From the NCBI GenBank assembly GCA_039566865.1, contig CM076955.1, positions 21,373,501-21,437,500 on the forward strand: DNA of 64,000 nt, given 5' to 3'. Shown piece after piece: positions 47,401 through 59,941 of this stretch. The notes beneath the pieces were generated by a model. It was given only the letters and a program-made list of their open reading frames with translations. It was not told the DNA's origin and did no database searches. The first letter of the stretch is position 1. Each line of letters opens with the position of its first letter. Made by a program: the position numbers and the translations under genes. Source of the DNA: Aurelia coerulea. Taxonomy: Eukaryota > Cnidaria > Scyphozoa > Semaeostomeae > Ulmaridae.

Positions 47401-50400
47401 ATTTGAAATTAAATACAATACACAACATCAACAAAACGACCCAGGATGATACTTCAAACTAATGTAGGCATACTAATAGGCAAGTATGAAGAGGTATAGT
47501 GAGATTAGGGGAATTTCTTAGAGGAAGGGCTCCCTCATTAGGCAAGCTAATCAAGGAGGGAACACCCCCTATCTTAAAAGAAAATTAACTTATCTAGATG
47601 TTATTTGAAGCTAGTGCAGAAAGACATACCAAAGCACAGAATATACATAGAATGAAGTGTGAATTACTGGGTGTAATTATGGCACAGAAAGTAGATCTTT
47701 ACCTTGGTTTTGAATGAAGCTCTTGACTGAGAGTTTCTTAATTCAACAGGGATTTCATTACAAAGCTTAGCTCCTTTATATCGAATGGAGTTGAGCCCAT
47801 ATTGAAGAGTGTTCTTTCGTGCAAGAAACAAATCACCTTTACTACTGTCTACTGCTATACTGAAGCATGGACGAATTCAATGAGAAAAAGTCATGGAAGT
47901 AACTCGGTGATATTCTACATACAGTTTCAAAGATAAAAGTGAGAAGTTTAAGTTGAAAGACACCAGATTGTCAGAGAAGTTTTAAAGACTTAAAGATTGG
48001 AGTAGGAGGAGAAAGAGCAGGCTGAGAAGAGATTATATGTGTTACTTCGCTCGTTGCTTTTCATTGAAACATAAAATCAGATAAAATGATATATTTAACA
48101 TACCTTAGTCTCGTTTCCTGAGAGAACCTTAAGAGCTTCTTGCATCGCTAACTCGTTGAATTGATATTTGAGATTTTTCATACTGTTCGCTCTGATTAAG
48201 GCTGATAAGGTTCTTGGCCTAGGAACGTCGTTGATGTACCTCACTAAAAATAACTTTGCTGCATAACATTTGGTCATCAGGAGCCATAGCTGGGGCGAAG
48301 AACGGTTCTTCATTGTTAAAAAAATAACACTTTAAAGGGAGTACAAAGACCAGCATGCATTTCGCAAAGTCAGCGACTTGCTCTGCACAGCTTCCAGAAT
48401 TACTGACTAAACGAAATTCACAAAAACAAAGACAAACGATGGCAAGGCTGCTGGTCTTTTTACTCCCTTTAAGCATAACAACGAAAATTGAAGAAAAATA
48501 AGGGAGGGGTGTTTCCGAAAATTTCAATTTGACCAAAATGTTTGCAAAAATTAAGGACCAATCTGGCAAAATTCAATTGAATATGTCAAATTAGCAACAA
48601 AAAGAGACTACGACAAATACCTCATTCACACTCACAAGTTAGACCAAGCTCGGTTATCAAATGCTGCATTTTAATTGGTCAATCCAACAATCTAACTCAT
48701 TTGATTGATTAAAATTTAACCTGGATTAGATAAACCTACAATCCTGACCAAAACCATTAAACGGGAAAAAGGAAATCTAAAGAGCAAATACCCCCCCCCC
48801 TTTACCCCCCCAAGTCCATGTTTCTGATTTCTCTAACTTGGAAAATATCATGCAGCAAGTGTCCTGAGTAAACAACATTGACTTGGGGGGGGGAGGGGGG
48901 TTTACGAGATATTTCCATTGACATAGTTGGCACTGTGATTTTGTCCAAAAATGCTGAAAAACTTCGTTTGTGACAAGAGGCTTTGGCGAGGATTGTAGTT
49001 TAATTGTGTCAGTGTGTATGCAGTAGAATGTAGCTTGACGAAGGAAACAGTATATCTAGGGTACCAAATAGGAATCTTTAGAAGGAAAACAAAGAGGAAG
49101 AGAGGGTAAATAACCAACAATTGAGTTCCCATCCTATTCAAAAAGATAAACTGTCAGATTATATTCAGACACTAAAAAGGATACAGAATTTGAAAGGCGG
49201 GTTCTTCTAGCTTCACCAAATCCTGTTGAATATTTCCTTTGAAAATTTTGGGTTTTTTCCACGACTGTCCATCTTTCTTTTTGCTGCAATGATACAAAAA
49301 CAACAACCCATTAGAAACTCCGACGAAAAAATACCTTATGGTGGGTCCAGTATAGATTTTACGAATATGCAGAATTGGCCTAAATTTGAGTGCGGTTAGT
49401 GGATATTTTCCATATTTTAGTGCGGTTAACGGTTACGGATTGCTGCAGAATCGCTATGATTACGGTTACGGCAAAAAATTGCTCCGTTAACGGATATCGG
49501 AGCTAAAAAGGTGCGGTTATGCGGATGTCGGACACCGTATAATGGACCCACCTCATGAGTGAGCTTATGAGGCACATTCTCTAAAAAAGAAGCATACTTC
49601 GGATCGGATGATACAGTTAAATCTTATACTATAAGATCATTTACTCGATTAAATAAAATAAGACAGGTTTATAAACTTACCTTAATGCATACTGTATGCA
49701 CTTTACAATATCCTTTTCTGCTATGCCAACCGTACAATCAAAGCACTGCTCTAAGACACCCTGACGGAAGTAAAAGCATTGTCAACACCGAAGGAATTTT
49801 TAAATAAGGGATCAAAATCTTAACATGATATATGTTCTAAAATAGAGATGAAAACTTCAACATAATTAAAACAGCGACAACATTTAGAGCACCTTACCAA
49901 GCTTTCACTTTCAAGAGCTTTATCCATTAGCTTTGAGCATAACCTGAAAGAAAAGGGCGGAACGATTCGATAGCAAACAAATTTACTGTGGAGATGTAAA
50001 CTTAGAAACAAAATAAAAGGCAAAGTGACTGCAAAGATAAAGAATTAACTGTTACATTAAGAGAAAATGTATCACAATTCGAAATAAATGGTTAAATGCC
50101 AATATCAAGCGCAAGGTTTTGAGGGCAAGATTAAAGTTCATTTATGGTTACATTGCACTATAAAAACAGGTCAGATTGACGAAGAAAAGGACAACGTGTC
50201 ACGAAATTCCACTTCATATTTCCTGCACACTCACATATTTCCTGTACACTGTAAGTAACTTGCACAAATAAGAAAAACCTTTACCTTGGAGGAACACACT
50301 TTGTTTTTAAAACTTTGCTGACTGCTTCACTTGACCAAAGCTTGTCATCTGCTACACATCTGTTGACAATTGTCTCCACAAACTGCTCTGGCATCAACAG

Positions 50401-53400
50401 ATTCATATCCTAAAATGAAATAAATAATGATAAAAATGTACGGCAAACTTTCAAAATAAATTCCATGAAAGAAAACTACAACATGCATGCAATACAAGAA
50501 TCATCGCCTCAGTCTCTTGTTTCCCTGGAATTTTCTGATATCTCATTTCTAGGTTAAAAACACAGGGGGTCTAGGAGTGGCAGTAAAGACTGTAGTTTGG
50601 TTCCTTTGATTCCCTCTGATCCTGATTATGAAAACAACAGATATGTAATTTGATACAGATTACAACATTGTTGCGGTCGGCCTGCTATTGTTACAGTAGA
50701 ATATAGTACAGCCTCGTTTTCTTTTCCTTTTCTTACCGTTACGATGCGCAGGATTTGAAAAACCCGCGAGTTCAAACCGCAGCCAATGAGATAGCAGCTC
50801 CCACATAACAAAAATTTTTCTACCGTAACAATAGCAGGCCGACCACGACAATGATGTAAGCTGTATCAAATTACACATCTGTTGTCTTCATAATCCGGAT
50901 CAAAGAAACCAAAACTACAGTCTTTACTGATACTCCTGGACCCCCTGTGATACTAATAATAGCTTATGAATAGCTCTATTTTCCAAGCAATTGTAACAAT
51001 AGCTAGTACGAAATCTGAATCGAATTTGAAGGTAGTAGCCTAAGAGTGCAGAAAAGCATATTAAGAGTGAATTAAAATGAATTGGGATTGGCTTACAAAC
51101 CGTTTTTACAAAACCTTTCTTCTTTTTTGTTTTTGGTTCGTCGCCTTCTTTGCTCTTGTTTTCCTTTTCTACAATTAGAAAATAAACGACATGAAATTTT
51201 GAAATTTCTCAACTGCAAAACGTTAGGGTTTGCACTTTTTCTTGCGTAATCTGTCTTGGACACTGGACAATACACAGTGAGTTCCTACGGGTTTAGGACT
51301 TGCCTACCTTCACTAAACCCATAATTTATCTAATTCATTAGTGTTTGAATTTGCATTAGAATGACACAAATTAATCTGGAGTTGAAAAGCAAATGCCTTA
51401 CCTTTAAGGGCCATTGTTACCTGGGAACTTTTGTGGGTAAGCTGAAATTTCAGACTATCTGTCTGAAAATTAAATTTGGCCTAAGCTTAAACCATCGATC
51501 TAGCCTCACAACACAAGGACCCTCAACGTATGCTCATCTCATTAAAGTGAATTGATGTTGTTATTGTCGCTCCAGTGAGTAGCGTCCATCATTCTATCAA
51601 TAGGCTGTTTTAGCAACAAGGCCCGGACGTCTTCGAAGACAGGGACGCTCAGAGGTTTTTGGAGCATTCCAATTTTCCAGCCTTTTTATCTAAAAAAAGC
51701 TGCTCATAAAAGAGGAATACTCCTTGAAAATAGTTTGTGTTCTTGTGTCTTTATTGGTAATGAATATGCACAATAGCAATAACTACGGCCTTCAAAACTA
51801 ACGTGCAATCAACTTACACAAAGCCCCAGGTGATTCACAAAAGTTTTGAAGTTAATTTCGCTTTGTAAATTACATCCTCGAACAAAAGAACTCTGCTGGC
51901 GTCTTCTCGGCTCGCGCCTTCTTGCTAAAATAGCCTAATAGCAATAACTACAAACGTGCAATCAGTCTACCATCGATTCGATCCGCAGTAGTTAAACTGA
52001 TAGAAAAGTCTTATATACAACTACTGCACGTGGGTTTACGGTTTCCGTTTGGCCAAATTTGATTTTCAGACGGTCTGAAATTGTAGCGTACCTGCGAAGA
52101 AACCTGGGTGAGAATGGCTTTTTAAGGCATATCTTGCAATGTGGTTGTCGATCCCACAAATCTTGAAGAACGCCAAAAATAAGTTACTGCTTGCGGTACA
52201 AGTTTGTTTGCAATCAATGTTTTTACACCCTGACTGCTGGATAATAAGACTGACAAATTTCTACATCAAAAAATAAGCTGCTTACCTATAAAATGAAGTC
52301 TTTTCAAGAAGGAATCCAATCCCCGATTAAAATCTTCAGCATTTGCAGTCTAGAAAAGAACGTTTATGGAGGTAGAAACACAAAGAAATAATGCTTTTAC
52401 ACGTATTTTACCAACTAGGCAAAATATCGTTTCTTATTGGTTGTGTTTGAATTTTCCTCTTGTAATCATGCTGAATTTTCCTCTTGTGTTTATCCTATGT
52501 ACTATATAATGAGGGATAAACTTGATTTGCTTAAATCTCAGTTCCGTCCCTCCTCAGTCGCTTACTCGACTCGCTTTCCAAACTGACTACCCTCTGACCT
52601 CAACCCTCTGAACTTAACAAAACAGCTCCCCTTAAAGAATATGTCAAGGCTCTAAAAGAATACAAACTAGGTTCCTATGTATAAAATATAATCATTGAAC
52701 TAACAATGAGATCTTTCTGCGCATTTTTCATTTTCATGTTAGTTAGTTTGTAAGCAGTGTATTACTTACATGAGTAGGTATTTTATAGTTTTCCAGCCTA
52801 AAATTGTATTAACCTAATTTTCGTATAACCTCATATTGTATAACCGCATATTGTATAACCGCATATTGTATAATCAACCGTTCTGTTTTGTTTGTAAGCC
52901 CCCAGACTCGATAAGCTCTGCTTCTTCTGGGGCGCATGAAATCATATGTAGTTAGTATTAACTGATATGTTATTTCATGAATCATTATCATCACTACGAA
53001 CGTAAGGAACTGAGACTTTAAAACGTTAAGGGACAACGATATTTAGACAGAAGTAAAACAAAATATCTACTTATCAAATGAAAATCTACTTTTGAGTATG
53101 AGATACGCGGCAGTGTTGGAATAATAGATGTTTTAGCTCAGAATAAACTTCCATAAAATTACCTTGGCAGAATCTGATAGCCTTTCAATAGCTTTCCTTC
53201 TATCCAGTTCTTCATCTTTGTTCGTCTTCGTGATATCTGTATCCTGATAAAACGTACATGTTTTGAGGGGAATCATAAGTTAAAGGAAAGGGGATCCGTC
53301 ACCAAACTGTAAACAAATCTGACAAACACTATTGTTTTCTGAAAATTGTTTGGTTTGCTCTACCTAACTGACCAAAAATTGACCGTTAAAAATCCACTTA

Positions 53401-56400
53401 TATTCGAGCAATCGTAAAAGATGTGTATGTTTGGTCTATTCCACTGTGAAGTACAAAGATTTTTGAAAAATAAAATGAAACTTTATGTGATATTGCTGAT
53501 CAAAATTGCAAGATCATCGTCTCTACCGAAACTTGGAAATGGAGCCCCTTTTAAAATCTGGCACTGCTAAACATCGATTCGTGAGTAGTAGTTGGGAACT
53601 AAGTGGTATTTCTCAACGAAGGCCGCAAAAAAGTGAAATTCACTAACAGGACTGACGTAAAATGTAAACCAAAATTCAACTCTTATCTGCTCTCGTATTA
53701 TCGAAACTACAAAGGCACACTGCAAGCGATCCACCTACCCCCATCACTCCTCCTAGGCCTAATTCTAAAATGCGCCTCCAGGATCCCCATTTGATCTCCA
53801 CGTTGGCCGAGAACAAACAGAAGAAGATAATATTTCCTATCGTCTTAAATAACAGAGTTGTAAAGTAAATCAGAAAACGAACCTTTATTTTCCTTTTAAG
53901 TGTCGATGTTACCAGCAGTGGAGCTGATTGCGTCAAATCTCTCGTTTTACTACCTAAATCGTTTCTAAAATCAAAAATACGTAAGTGAGTCTTCAGATTT
54001 CTTGCATGACATTCTGTGCTCAAACAGTTTGTTATGATTCAGATCACTGCTCTGTGGCATTATAAATTAACTTTATTTCAAATCATTGTGAGCGACAAGG
54101 AAATCGACGAGAATATCCATCATTGCCAGGTGTGCAAAAATGTATTGACATGATTGGTTTTCATGATTTTAAAATAATTTTTAAGAGTAAGACTTTTATG
54201 AGACAGAAAAACTTTCTTTGGACTAACAAACTACGAACTTAAAGGGAATAGACATAGCTATATCGACAAGCTGCTATAAATAGGCTGAAGAAAAGCCGCA
54301 CAAACTCATTGTTTCCTTCGCCACACAATGACACGGCAGGCGTCAAAGTTGTTGAATACAATAGATTATATTTTTAACTTGACCCGGGCCAGCTTTTAAC
54401 TATGTCGATTCCCTTTAATTTTAAGGCAAAGGTGCTCCCATGCTCTCAAAGTTCCTCGACCTCTGGTGGAGGTCATTATAAGAAACTTAGACAAATGATT
54501 CAGGAATAAAATTACGTCTGAATACCTCTTGATTCTACCAAGAGCTGATGCGAGAGAGGAAGATACAATTCTGCACGAGGATGACATCACCGTAGTCGTC
54601 AAAGCAAAAATGATTTGATCCTCATGATAAATGGCTGATAATAATTCTTGTTCTTTTGAGAATCTATCCGATTCTGGTGACACAGGAAACAGGATTCTTG
54701 CTTGTTCAGTACCAAATTTCAGGCTCCATATGCTTACGATTCCTGAAGTTAAGATGATAAGCGAATGAAAGCAAATAAGAAATAGCAAATATTCAAAGTC
54801 TTCACCATTTTTTTTTATGAATCAAAACATAGAAATATGCAACAATACAACTACTGTGCCACTCATTGCAGGAAAGGACACGTAGTCAGCGAGTTCTCAC
54901 AATGAGTCTTTACCATAACATGGGAATGCTTTGGGGAAATTTTGATACAGAAATACTGAATGTGCTAAATGGGTAAAAAAGCTCTACGGTTGAAAGCAGC
55001 AATTGCTTCTACGTACTTTAGCGCCTGCTATGTTCTTGAGAGGATGAAATGCCCCAGAATTTTGTTATGCTCTCAGGGGTGGCATTTCCATTCGTCAAAA
55101 GAGATAATACGTGCTGAAGCATGCACAAGTCATTGATGTAAGGCAGAGAGAGATACTCGGGAAATTTGATCGGTGATCTTATGCCATTTTTTAAGGTTCC
55201 TTGAGGGGGTTTTCTCCAGAAATTCCCCATAATTACACAACAGAGAGGCCGATTTCCGTCTGGTAAAATTTAAAATCTATTTAAACATATCCATTATTAA
55301 ATGATTTACTTCCTAATATAATTGCCTCGATATCCAGGTAGCATAATAATAGAAATATTTATACAGGGAAACCTTTTCAATGCCAAGGGCATTGTTATCA
55401 ATAAGGGCACTGTTAAAAACTAAAGTATTTACAGCGTTAAAAGTAAAAGTAATTGCATATTAATTTAAGTACGATATTTCTCTTATCCTAAATCTTGAAG
55501 CGTAAAGCAAAGAGTTAAAATCGTTTAAAATGGGCTCTGATATGGCCTGGTATTTCAAGAAATGTTCCTTCAAGTGATGCTTGAACAGAACTATTGACGT
55601 TAAGCTTCAAATTTCAATTGGGTATTGCAGTGGCCTTTCAAGAGAGGATTGTTTTCTTTTCATTTGCCTGGTAGTAGATCTAAAACTATACTTGAGTCGT
55701 CCGAGAATTTAGAATAGCACCAAATGTCTTCAAAGCTTTGTAAATATCCTCAACATGACCTGTTGTTTATTTCAAACGTAACAAATCTAGGACGAAAAAG
55801 TTTCCGAAAAACTGTTCGGACGTCGATTTACAAACTTTAGGATATTTCAAGTGAAATTTCTGAAGACACTGACGACCGAAATTTATTATTTAATGTATTT
55901 GGTGTCTCCTCAATATATAAGCTGTAAACTCAACCTGAATGATCAACGAGATTCAATAAAGATTTTCATATGAACGGAAAGACATTATGCTTCTTAGGAT
56001 CGTTCAAGCTTGAGAAAAAGGAGCAAAATCATATCAGCTTATCAACAACGAGAAGAGACCAAAAACATTGGTCCTCAGAGAGATTGTGAAAATATCAACA
56101 AGTTGAAAGGTGATACCTTGTCTCTTTTCATCAATGATACATTTTGATACGATGAAGATATGATTTGAATCTATGCAACCAATCTTTGCCTTTGAAAAAT
56201 AAACAAAATAGAAAAATGAGGATTCCTTTGAAAAACAATGATTCAAACATTCAAAAAAGTAAGACAAGAATGCTAGAAATTTCTAGTTGGCTGCCTTTTA
56301 ATTTGTCATCTAACAGAAAGTTTGCCTTTTTAAAAACAACTTTTGAGAAATTGCTTATGACGCAAGAAGTTGTCAGTCAAATAATCGAAAAAATTGTAAA

Positions 56401-59400
56401 ACATAGAATGTACACTGACTACATATCAAATTGTCAGGCTTCAAAATCAGCCCAGTGTATTATTTACTAAGGTTTGTCAAGTGGGTAACTCTTGATGCAG
56501 CTGTTATTCTACCAACAGCCAGCTGAAAAAATTCTCAGTAATCATACCTTTGAAAATCCTTTGCCAGCAATCTTGAATTCTTGTGGGAGTACAGAAACAA
56601 CCTTTCTTTCAAGAGCCGTAACTTTGGGTATGACATCTTTTGTAGTCAGAAGACTCAAATCATACGAGCACAAATAATTGTCTGACCCTAGATATGATAA
56701 AGAATTTGATTAATAATGATTCTGCCAGGTCCCCCAAAAAGAAATTCAGGTGTTTGAAAATTCATAGCACCTAGAGTAAAGGATGGATTGGAATGGAATA
56801 ATTCTGTCCAATAATAGCAGAAAGACCAATGAATTTTTGTGATTGTTCTCATGTATTCATGAATACTGGAGACATGGGTAAATTCGACTTGATGAAAATA
56901 TCTCGGTTGGGACATGCCTGAAAAAGGGCCTAAATCATTTTATCAAATCTGAAAGAAAATTTTACACACAACAACACAAAAGTACATTTTTCACAGGTAT
57001 CTATTTGGCAACTTTATTGCCATGGGGTTAAAAAACTTTAACATTTCTTTAAAAACTCATTTCTTATAACATTTGAGAGAGATTAAAGGCCACTGCATGT
57101 TATTTCAGATCCTCAACACTTTGATCAAATGTTTTAGGACCTTTTCAGCCATTGTGCAACCAATGAATTTCACAAAGCTGAATTTATGGTTAACTGTGTT
57201 TTCCTTGCTCATAAAAACGCAAGTAAAATTACAAAAATACTTCAGTGATTCTGCTGTCAAGCAATATTCAATTCATTCATATCCATTCAGTACTTTTGGT
57301 ACTATGATTTTTCAAACACCTGAAGCATCTTTTGGCGCACCCAGTGTGATCAAAAGGGGGATAAAAATAATGTCATTTCTCTTCTTAATATACCTCTCGG
57401 AACTATTAAAGCACATATGTCACATTAGCAATTGGTTAATACAACAAACAAGTTTGGAGTGGAATTCCATTGTTTTGTGACTTTTTATTTCTGTTTCATG
57501 AACTTTCATTGCAATGAAAATTCAGCCTTGATCCTGTGGTTTGTAATAAACAATAGAGAGAATTGTGTTGCATGAACCAATCAGCTTCATGACAGATGTC
57601 CTTTAAGTACCTGACCAAACAAAGTAGTATCATTTCTTTCAATCGACATTGTCACAGGATACCTCATCTACTTGTACTTACATAAAACAGCAAGTTTTTC
57701 CTTGGTCATTGTGCAAGCAACAACATGAGAACCCTGTGAAAATAAAACATGAATGAGAAATAGTTAAAAAGTGAGAGCAAGGTTTCAAGCACAAATTTCT
57801 TCAATCTACCTGGCAATATTCGTAGGAATCATCCCAAATTATTACAGCGATTTCTGCTTAAGTGATTGAAATCTTAATAAATCGTAGATGAAGCTTAACA
57901 TTTGAAACAGTGCCAAATCAAACACTACCATTAATTCAGCATTCTACCATGGAATGAAGAACAAGATTCCAAATACCTTCTGAACAGGATCCAGTGAATA
58001 TCCATCTGATTCCTGGAATACAAGCTTCCCATTCTCTTCTTTTACTTTGGTGACATGTAAGGCATATTTTTGGGCCTGGAAATATTTGATATCTCATGAA
58101 ACTATAATCTAAGGCAATCAGTACAACAAAAAATAATAATGACTTTGTGTTGCTACATTACAGGTCTTGAGTATATTAACTTGGTGATCCTGCCTAAGAA
58201 TTCTTGCTTTAGAAAATTACTCTTTCAGATGGCTCAGGAATTCTTATCATGATTCAAAGAATTCTTGCCATGTTAATGTGTGCAAGGCCTGTACTTTACA
58301 ACACTACCAACTCAATTTTTTCATTGTACTCTGGTCTTATTCTAGTGTTGATATAACGATCAAGACGAAACAAGCAATAGAAACGAGTGAAAGTGAAAGA
58401 CAGTACCTCCTCAGTTATGATGAAGACAGAGGTGTAGTTATCTTGATTTTCATGGACAGAACTCCAAATGTACCTGAGAGAAAGAGCAGAAAATAAATAA
58501 TGAATGGGAGTTAAGTTTATTCTTAAACATTCAAAAAATATCAGCTAAAGGGCATCTAAAAACAAAGTTCAAAACTTTTGCTTACCTTTTCTTGTCATTT
58601 GATGCTTTTTCTTCGGCTTCAGAATTTCCAGAAGACTTGTTACTCAACGAGGATAGAAGCAGTTTTCTCCCTTTGTTGTCAACAAGCAATACATCATGAG
58701 AATTTCCATGAGAAATTGTGTGCAGCTTTACTACAGGATTGTCTATCTTCAATGATGTTAATTCTGCTTGGGTTAAACAAGTATCTGATTCATTCCAGCA
58801 ACACAATTCCTGGAAGGAAGGAAGTAGTAATGTAGTCTTGACGTGGAAAGATATTGTGTTGTGCTGCTCAAAATTGAATTCTTGTTCATAAAACTTTCAA
58901 AACGATCTGGATCTGCCTAGATTCACAAATTCCTCATTTCCATGAATTCCTCAATGAAAACAGAAAAACATGTAAATTTTAGGGTATTTATCTATGCACT
59001 TAACAGTGATTTAAGAGCTCCTGCCTGATGGCCTAGAAGTTCTACAGTTCTTGAAGATCTATATTTCGTTCAGGCCTTTTGGTTCACCTGATATAGTACT
59101 GTTGAGTATCTCTTCTGTTTTGTAAGTAGTTCCATAATTATGTCATTTATAACTAACAGAGTCTCTTTTGTAGATCAACCAGATAAATTGCATATATTAA
59201 TGTTCATTAGAATGATAGAGCCATACCTTGTCATCGAGAACTGTAAGGTATTCATCTTTATGGTGATTATGTATTGCTGGTGTACTCAGCTTCTTGGTTT
59301 GCAGTACTGGCCAACTTTGAAGTACTTTACGGCTGTCAAGCTGAAATAAATAACTTTGAATTGAAATTTGCAGAAATCTACACAATGTATTTTTTAAGTC

Positions 59401-59941
59401 TGGAAAAATTTATGTTTCATCACACACACAAACAAGAGAAGGATTTTCGTTGACCATCGAGCATGTTTCTCGATTAATCAGCTTATCAATATGAACTTTA
59501 TTTTAATAACCTACAGCCTTACGTTGTTGTTGTTGTTGTGTGGAGCAAAGATACCCTACAAACAAAACACTTGTCTATTATTCTTACTCTTAATCCATTG
59601 AAAATTGACTAGAAATGCATATTGCAGGAACACAAGAGTTGCTTAGATGGTTTTGGCCCAAAGCCAGATGCTAGACGAAGGTACATTATAGTCCTGTTGG
59701 CTGTTATAATCTGTTGGATACCAAATTTAATTTAGGCCTAGATTTTTCATAACATATTTTGAAATTTTTGGTTCTTGTCCGATATACTTTTCTGCTGTCC
59801 AAAAATACTCACATTAAACTTCATAAAGCCATTTTCTTTTGATGATACCAGAATACAGCTATGATTCTTTATTGTTTCAATGAAAACGTTGCGAGAAAAG
59901 CCGACTTTTGCCACTTCAAAAACTTCTGACAGCTCCGCCAT
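44489..59941 (-). CDS. NOL11: NOL11, nucleolar protein of the rRNA-processing machinery, 21 exons
   Basis: Metazoan NOL11 acts in the nucleolus with UTP4 and t-UTP proteins in pre-rRNA transcription and 18S maturation. Exons: 59813-59941, 59227-59340, 58586-58809, 58407-58473, 57977-58075, 57682-57733, 56548-56681, 56117-56189, 54526-54742, 53883-53964, 53163-53243, 52286-52349, 51101-51168, 50285-50409, 49898-49943, 49681-49760, 49185-49283, 48104-48239, 46682-46762, 46081-46188, 44489-44608. All phases agree, giving 732 aa (human about 719). Recognised segments: HHKDEYLTVLDDK, GIVSIWSLKF, SSLASALGRIK (N-terminal propeller), lysine-rich KTKKKKG linker, then VIDWISMITNAQFTTIIL and YTVETITI at the C-terminus. 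Start context AACATGGCG. The exon 17/18 junction uses a weak donor (GTATCC). Introns hold several MITEs, a foldback and a LINE piece. Confidence 0.93.
45195..45801. mobile_element. 607-bp foldback element, copy 2
   Basis: Same palindromic family as 33221-33796: GATTTTGTAATACAATAGCA at the left, ATTGTATTCCAAAATCTGTCC at the right, with AAAGAAGAAGGATA...TATCCTTCTTCTTT near the centre. It lies in the last NOL11 intron. Confidence 0.8.
45831..46029. mobile_element. MITE copy, AAAGGGGCTCCGTCG family, partial
   Basis: CCACTTATATCCGAGCAATCGTAAGAGATAT, GTACGAAGATTTATCTTCAAAATAAAGC and the right end GGAGACAGAGCTCCTTTCG match the better copies at 46330-46643 and 63145-63470. The left terminus is degenerate. 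NOL11 intron. Confidence 0.65.
46330..46643. mobile_element. MITE copy, AAAGGGGCTCCGTCG family
   Basis: Left TTAAAGCGGCTCCGTCGCCA and right TTTGGCGACGGAGCCCCTTTAA are inverted ends around about 310 bp. It abuts NOL11 exon 46682-46762 in the intron. ORFs across it (46389-46787) mix transposon and exon sequence. Confidence 0.8.
46999..47181. mobile_element. complete palindromic MITE, TAGACCTTTTAGC family
   Basis: TAGACCTTTTAGCTATTCTG at the left is mirrored by TAGAATAGCTAAAAGGTCTA at the right, with further inverted AATCGAACG..CGTTCGATCC. It is the reference copy for diverged relatives at 26347, 32346, 37808 and 60939. NOL11 intron. Confidence 0.85.
47311..47890 (-). mobile_element. LINE 3' fragment in NOL11 intron
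   Basis: The minus-strand frame reads DSSKGDLFLARKNTLQYGLN then SIRYKGAKLCNEIPVELRNS and ends HNYTQ with a stop at 47664-47666. This is a LINE RT C-terminus with the usual GAKLWNEIP motif carrying Cys instead of Trp. A 3' UTR runs to a GAATGAACTGAACTGAAC tail near 47311-47330. 5'-truncated and same-strand as the host gene. Confidence 0.78.
48330..48473. mobile_element. 144-bp MITE with CTTTAAAGGGAGTA ends
   Basis: ACTTTAAAGGGAGTACAAAGACCAGCA and TGCTGGTCTTTTTACTCCCTTTAAG are inverted. ATAACA occurs next to both ends and may be the target duplication. It lies just upstream of NOL11 exon 48104-48239. Confidence 0.75.
48790..48902. repeat. 113-bp inverted repeat with C/G runs
   Basis: CCCCCCCCCCTTTACCCCCC and AAGTC at the left pair with GACTTGGGGGGGGGAGGGGGG at the right; AT-rich centre. 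NOL11 intron. Confidence 0.65.
49339..49553. mobile_element. 215-bp MITE with TGGTGGGTCCA ends
   Basis: TGGTGGGTCCAGTATA and GTATAATGGACCCACCTCA are inverted ends. The interior carries degenerate GCGGTTAACGGTTACGGAT-like short repeats. NOL11 intron. Confidence 0.7.
50561..50949. mobile_element. 389-bp element with ~150-bp inverted arms
   Basis: CACAGGGGGTCTAGGAGT...CTGTAGTTTGGTTCCTTTGA...GGTCGGCCTGCTATTGTTAC on the left is repeated inverted on the right, ending in GACCCCCTGTG (via TGGACCCCCTGTG). Intronic and non-coding despite two short ORFs. Confidence 0.82.
52825..52876. repeat. 19-bp direct repeat x3 (CATATTGTATAACCG)
   Basis: CATATTGTATAACC(G) recurs at about 52831, 52847 and 52863 in tandem. 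Minor simple repeat in a NOL11 intron. Confidence 0.7.
53279..53556. mobile_element. MITE copy, AAAGGGGCTCCGTCG family
   Basis: AAAGGGGATCCGTCACCAAACTGTAAAC and the internal GACCGTTAAAAATCCACTTATATTCGAGCAATCG, ending GGAGCCCCTTTTAAA, match the copies at 46330 and 63145. It is adjacent to NOL11 exon 53163-53243. Confidence 0.75.
54855..54913. repeat. hairpin sharing the GGAAAGGAC/TAGTCAGCGAGTTC core
   Basis: CTCATTG...CAATGAG flank CAGGAAAGGACACGTAGTCA and GCGAGTTCTCA. The core matches the hairpin at 12675-12731 while the stems differ. NOL11 intron. Confidence 0.5.
55020..55380. mobile_element. single arm of the 7.2-kb-type foldback family
   Basis: CCTTGAGGGGGTTTTCTCCAGAAATTCCCC, ACAGAGAGGCCGATTTCCGTCTGGTAAAATTTAAAATC and GATATCCAGGTAGCA match, with drift, the arm at about 7360-7500. 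NOL11 intron. Confidence 0.55.
56728..57348. mobile_element. ~620-bp inverted-repeat element
   Basis: CAGGTGTTTGAAAATTCATAGCACCTAGAGTA near 56750 is mirrored by TACTTTTGGTACTATGATTTTTCAAACACCTGAAG near 57288-57325. The ORFs on opposite strands (56688-56915 and 57073-57480) share QTPE...FGxP residues because of this inversion. NOL11 intron. Confidence 0.65.

Noticed and set aside
48902..49141. Minus ORF with LHSTAY resembling a NOL11 motif (LHSAY)
   Set aside because: The NOL11 chain is complete and in phase without it (exons 49185-49283 and 48104-48239 cover the region).
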